Source: Epilithonimonas hungarica (GTDB lineage: Bacteria > Bacteroidota > Bacteroidia > Flavobacteriales > Weeksellaceae). Taken from it: DNA of 64,000 bases. Position 1 is the first letter of the stretch. Every line of letters starts with the position of its first letter. The stretch covers positions 248,001 through 312,000 of the forward strand of contig NZ_FNBH01000001.1 in the NCBI RefSeq assembly GCF_900102265.1. Direction: 5' to 3'. Shown piece after piece: positions 60,749-64,000 of the stretch. Under the pieces are notes generated by a model, which saw only the letters and a program-made list of their open reading frames with translations, did not search any database and had not been told where the DNA came from. The position numbers and the translations under genes are program-made.

Positions 60749-63307
60749 ATGCCAAAAAATTTAGTGATCGTCGAGTCTCCGGCAAAAGCAAAAACAATTC
60801 AGAAATATTTAGGGTCAGATTTCGAGGTCAAGTCCAGTTTCGGGCACATCCGTGATCTGCCTAAAAAAGGGATGGGAATCGACTTGTCGAGTTTCACGCC
60901 TGACTATGAAGTTTCTGCAGATAAGAAGAAACTGGTGACAGAACTGAAAGCTGCAGTTAAAAAAGCAGATATGGTTTGGCTGGCTTCCGATGAGGATCGC
61001 GAGGGAGAAGCTATTGCATGGCATTTGGCAGACGAACTAAAACTGAAACCTGAAAACAGAAAAAGAATCGTTTTTCATGAGATCACCAAAAATGCGATTC
61101 TGAAAGCTATAGAGAATCCTAGAGATATTGACCAAAACCTCGTAAATGCACAACAGGCAAGACGAGTTCTGGACAGGATCGTAGGTTTCGAGATGTCACC
61201 GGTTCTTTGGAAAAAAGTGAAAACAGGTCTTTCTGCAGGGCGTGTTCAATCCGTTGCGGTAAGATTGGTTGTAGAAAGAGAAAAAGAGATCAGAGGTTTT
61301 GTCCCGAAGCCGAGCTTCAAATTGGAAGGCACTTTCCTTAACAATGCAAAACAGGAGATCGCTGCCAAACTGAAAAAAGATTTTGAGAAAGAGAAAGATG
61401 CAGAAAACTTCTTGGAATTGGCGAAAACCACAGACTTCAAAGTCCTGAATGTAGAGACCAAGCCGGGATCTCGTACAGCATCTGCGCCGTTCACAACATC
61501 CACTTTGCAGCAGGAAGCTTCTTCCAGACTGGGTTACGGAGTGACTACCACCATGCGTTTGGCGCAAAGACTGTATGAAGAAGGATTCATCACTTATATG
61601 AGAACGGATTCCGTGAATCTTTCCCAAGAAGCGATCAATGGAGCAAAAGCACAGATCATCTCAGAATACGGAGAGAATTATTCCAAGCCCAGAAATTATA
61701 CTACCAAATCATCTTCCGCACAGGAAGCGCACGAAGCGATCCGTCCGACGGATTTTTCTGTGAAGTCTATTGGTGATGTCCAGTTGAACAAGTTATATCA
61801 ATTGATCTACAGAAGAACTTTGGCTTCGCAGATGGAAAATGCGAAAATTGAAAAAACGGTCATAGAGATCGGTAATGCGAAATTACCGCAACATTTCGAA
61901 GCGCAAGGTGAGGTCATCGTTTTCGATGGTTTCCTAAAAGCTTACGGGATTGTGAAAACTGAAGATGACGATGAGGAAAACAACGAAAAATTACTGCCGA
62001 AAGTAGCTGTTGGCGAAGCTCTTGACTATAAAAAAATAACAGCAACAGAAAAATTTACGAGACCGTCTGCAAGATTTACAGAAGCCGGCTTGGTCAAGAA
62101 ACTGGAAGAATTGGGAATCGGTCGTCCATCGACGTATGCGCCGACCATTCAAACCATCCAGAATCGTGAATATGTTGACAAAAGAGAAATAGAACCACAA
62201 ACAAGAGAGATCGTAAAAATGACTTTGGGCAAATCCGGCGTCAAAAAAGAAGTTCTTGAGGAGAAATTTGGTGGTGACAAAAATAAATTCGTTCCGACGG
62301 ATATCGGCGAAGTTGTGAATGACTTCCTGACCAACAATTTTGCCGAGATTCTGGATTATGGATTCACGGCAAGAGTAGAAGAAGGTTTTGATGAGATAGC
62401 AAACGGCGACCAGAAGTGGAAAGAAATGATGACGGATTTCTACTCCAAATTCCATCCAAGGATCGAAGATGTTGAGGAAAATGCCGATCGTGCGAATGGT
62501 GAGAGAATCCTGGGTGTAGATCCGAAAACAGGAAAGAATGTTCATGCAAGGATCGGGAGATTTGGTCCAATGATACAGATCGGAGAACAGGACGATGAGG
62601 AAAAGCCAACGTTTGCATCCTTGATGGCGAATCAGAATATTTCAACGATCACCTTGGAAGAGGCGTTGGAATTATTCAAGTTGCCTTTTGATCTTAACGA
62701 TGTTGATGGACAGGCTGTTTCTGTTGGGGTAGGAAGATTTGGCCCTTATGTAAAATGGGGCGAGACTTACATCAGTATTCCAAAGGGCGAGGATCCATTA
62801 TCTGTAGATCAAAATCGCGCAGAGGAAATCATCAATGAAAAAAAAGTGGCTGATGCACCGATTGCAACCTATAAAGGAGAGCCTGTAACCAAAGGAACGG
62901 GAAGATTCGGGCCTTTTATCAAGTACAAAAGCATCTTCGTGAATGTTCCTAAGAAATATAACTTCGATAATCTTTCTCAAAGCGATATCAACGAATTGAT
63001 CGATGCGAAACTAGAAAAAGAAGCCAACCGGTACATCCAGCATTGGGAAGCAGAAAAGATCTCTATCGAGAATGCAAGATGGGGACCTATAGTAAAACAC
63101 GGAAAGAACATTTACAAGATCCCAAAAAAGAAAGATGATTCCAAATATGAGGCAGACGACCTGAAAGACGTTTCTCTGGATGAGGTGAAAAAATGGATCA
63201 CAGCACAAGACCCGAAAGCTTTTGCTGAGAAAAAGAAACCAGCCGCTAAGAAAGCAACTACTGCTAAAAAGCCTGCTGCAAAAAAAGCTCCGGCAAAGAA
63301 GAAGTAA
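60749..63307 (+). CDS. topA: DNA topoisomerase I
   Basis: Type IA topoisomerase that relaxes negative supercoils. From the ATG at 60749 (MPKNLVIVESPAKAKTIQ) it has 852 residues. The TOPRIM domain includes VESPAKAKTI and ASDEDREGEAIAWHL. The catalytic Tyr283 is in GFITYMRTDSVNLS. C-terminal repeats RFGPMIQIGEQ, RFGPYVKWGE, RFGPFIKYK and a variant RWGPIVKHG replace the zinc fingers of the E. coli enzyme. The last 25 residues are a lysine/alanine-rich tail (PAAKKATTAKKPAAKKAP) likely to bind DNA. Short leader from the promoter box upstream; own terminator. Confidence 0.96.
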   Translation: MPKNLVIVESPAKAKTIQKYLGSDFEVKSSFGHIRDLPKKGMGIDLSSFTPDYEVSADKKKLVTELKAAVKKADMVWLASDEDREGEAIAWHLADELKLKPENRKRIVFHEITKNAILKAIENPRDIDQNLVNAQQARRVLDRIVGFEMSPVLWKKVKTGLSAGRVQSVAVRLVVEREKEIRGFVPKPSFKLEGTFLNNAKQEIAAKLKKDFEKEKDAENFLELAKTTDFKVLNVETKPGSRTASAPFTTSTLQQEASSRLGYGVTTTMRLAQRLYEEGFITYMRTDSVNLSQEAINGAKAQIISEYGENYSKPRNYTTKSSSAQEAHEAIRPTDFSVKSIGDVQLNKLYQLIYRRTLASQMENAKIEKTVIEIGNAKLPQHFEAQGEVIVFDGFLKAYGIVKTEDDDEENNEKLLPKVAVGEALDYKKITATEKFTRPSARFTEAGLVKKLEELGIGRPSTYAPTIQTIQNREYVDKREIEPQTREIVKMTLGKSGVKKEVLEEKFGGDKNKFVPTDIGEVVNDFLTNNFAEILDYGFTARVEEGFDEIANGDQKWKEMMTDFYSKFHPRIEDVEENADRANGERILGVDPKTGKNVHARIGRFGPMIQIGEQDDEEKPTFASLMANQNISTITLEEALELFKLPFDLNDVDGQAVSVGVGRFGPYVKWGETYISIPKGEDPLSVDQNRAEEIINEKKVADAPIATYKGEPVTKGTGRFGPFIKYKSIFVNVPKKYNFDNLSQSDINELIDAKLEKEANRYIQHWEAEKISIENARWGPIVKHGKNIYKIPKKKDDSKYEADDLKDVSLDEVKKWITAQDPKAFAEKKKPAAKKATTAKKPAAKKAPAKKK

Positions 63308-63326
63308 TTAGACTTTTATAAAATAG

Positions 63327-63358
63327 AAAGCACAGATTTTTGGTCTGTGCTTTTTTGT
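63327..63358 (+). terminator. Terminator after topA
   Basis: AAAGCACAGA pairs with TCTGTGCTTT across a 7-nt loop, followed by TTTTTTG and further T. Confidence 0.88.
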
Positions 63359-63371
63359 TTTTTTTCTGAGT

Positions 63372-63791
63372 TCAATTTTTTTTGATAACCGAGAATTTCT
63401 TTTTCGCTTCAACAGTTAAAGGCGTGAAAAAATTAATTAAATTTCCGTCCGGATCACGAAATAACAGAGAACGGTTACCCCAAGGCATTGTTGTTGGTTC
63501 CTGGACAATCTCATCTATCAAATCCTTAATTCTCATATATTCATTATCTACATCCTCAACCAGAAATTCTATGATGACACTTTTATTGGCCGAGGGTTCG
63601 GCAATGCCCGCTCCGAAGAAAACCAGTGTGCGCATGCTCCCGATAGCTATCGTAAAATTTTCTGAAACGATTTCTGCAAAATCATCCGTTGCCCATCGTG
63701 CTGCTGAACCTGTTGCCGATTCATAAAACTGAACCAACCGCTTGATATCTGCAGTAATAATTCTTATTGAATTGAATGTTGTTTTATCCAT
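63372..63791 (-). CDS. VOC-superfamily (glyoxalase-like) protein
   Basis: 139-residue protein of the vicinal-oxygen-chelate fold: two beta-alpha-beta-beta-beta modules, beginning IRIITADIKRLVQFYE and ending SLLFRDPDGNLINFFTPLT. These are glyoxalase/bleomycin-resistance/dioxygenase-like proteins; the closing RDPDGNLINF contains the conserved metal-loop pattern, but the exact reaction cannot be read. Start ATG at 63791. A TAnnTTTG box is 28 nt upstream. It converges with topA and lies next to the repeat cluster at the window end. Confidence 0.9.
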   Translation of the reverse strand: MDKTTFNSIRIITADIKRLVQFYESATGSAARWATDDFAEIVSENFTIAIGSMRTLVFFGAGIAEPSANKSVIIEFLVEDVDNEYMRIKDLIDEIVQEPTTMPWGNRSLLFRDPDGNLINFFTPLTVEAKKKFSVIKKN

Positions 63792-63819
63792 TTTCTTTTG
63801 TTTTTAAATTGATATAAAA

Positions 63820-63827
63820 CAAAGGTA
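63820..63827 (-). promoter_or_regulatory. -7 box for VOC protein gene
   Basis: TACCTTTG on the minus strand matches TAnnTTTG, 28 nt before the ATG at 63791. Confidence 0.5.
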
Positions 63828-63879
63828 AAAGGTCAGTATGACGACAGTATGTCAGTGGTGATTTAAAAACTTGTTGTCA

Positions 63880-63987
63880 CGGATTACAAATCCGCGACGT
63901 CGGGATTTCTAATAATCCTTTCCTCACGCTGGTGCAAGCATCTTGCTTGTGCCTATTGCAAGTGCGAGCGTGACGCTCGCACCAGCG
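63880..63987. repeat. Cluster of REP-like palindromes near window edge
   Basis: Four palindromes follow one another: CGGATT/AATCCG overlap (63880-63894, CGGATTACAAATCCG), GGATT/AATCC (63903-63918), GCAAG-CAT-CTTGC (63934-63946) and GAGCGT-G-ACGCTC (63966-63978). The last two are enclosed by a larger pair, CGCTGGTGC (63927-63935) and GCACCAGCG (63979-63987). The block is far richer in G and C than its surroundings. This resembles REP/BIME doublets mobilised by RAYT transposases; no transposase gene is seen in the window, and the repeat may continue beyond the edge. Confidence 0.65.
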
Positions 63988-64000
63988 GGGGGTCTTGAGA

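Noticed and set aside
61991-62545. A 184-codon minus-strand frame inside topA
   Set aside because: Complete overlap with a highly conserved essential gene; the translation is a low-complexity shadow rich in Phe, Cys and Ser.
63880-63987. CRISPR-like array
   Set aside because: The palindromes differ from each other and there are no equal spacers between identical repeats.

Overview
The window looks like chromosome of a Bacteroidota bacterium of the Flavobacteriia, most likely Chryseobacterium or a close relative. Five observations support this: AT-rich DNA; promoter boxes of the Bacteroidota form TAnnTTTG; secreted proteins ending in type IX secretion (T9SS) sorting domains; few Shine-Dalgarno sequences; and a complete flexirubin-type pigment cluster (aryl polyene joined to a dialkylresorcinol). 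I see no tRNA, rRNA, CRISPR array, prophage or intact insertion sequence.

Left part (1-26 kb) is ordinary chromosome. In order it holds: the end of a 2-hydroxyacid dehydrogenase gene; a short operon with nadD; a TPR-type LytS-like histidine kinase overlapping its LytTR response regulator, followed by a giant leucine-rich T9SS protein; recJ; a second T9SS protein; catalase divergent from an OxyR regulator with both redox cysteines; metK behind a SAM-II-type riboswitch; an ECF sigma factor with a 45-codon ORF after it; a YjjG-like nucleotidase; trpS; a membrane-anchored LytTR protein; a SanA-like protein with lspA and small genes; a DksA/TraR-like protein; and ileS.

Middle part (26.3-57.3 kb) is the pigment cluster, built as two arms that converge at about 38.4 kb. 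The plus-strand arm carries a PaaK/CapK-type ligase, two paralogous secreted proteins, tyrosine ammonia-lyase, FabG, a ketosynthase, an acyl carrier protein (ACP), an LpxL-like acyltransferase, a phytoene-desaturase/retinol-saturase-like flavoprotein and a C45-type Ntn-hydrolase lipoprotein. A flavin monooxygenase/halogenase-like gene lies divergent from the ammonia-lyase. The minus-strand arm carries a trifunctional MMPL/acyltransferase/methyltransferase-like protein, darA, darB, four hotdog-fold proteins, a BtrH-like protein, an ABC exporter, several ketosynthase-fold proteins (one with all catalytic residues replaced), a second ACP, LolA, a lipoprotein, a polysaccharide deacetylase and a DUF2062-fused glycosyltransferase. 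The expected logic is as follows. Tyrosine is deaminated to 4-coumarate, activated, loaded on ACP and extended to an aryl polyene by ketosynthase/reductase/dehydratase cycles. DarB/DarA build the dialkylresorcinol. An acyltransferase then esterifies the two, and ABC/MMPL/LolA components place the product in the outer membrane.

Right part (57.4-64 kb) has a diheme cytochrome-like lipoprotein, a VCBS/ASPIC T9SS protein, topA, a VOC-family protein, and a palindromic REP-like repeat cluster running up to the window edge. The most unusual non-coding signals are 7-bp-period tandem repeats placed 2-6 nt before three gene starts in the pigment operon, a nested palindromic repeat that contains the apparent start codon of the cluster's first gene, and a terminator-like hairpin covering the start codon of the yjjG-like gene.
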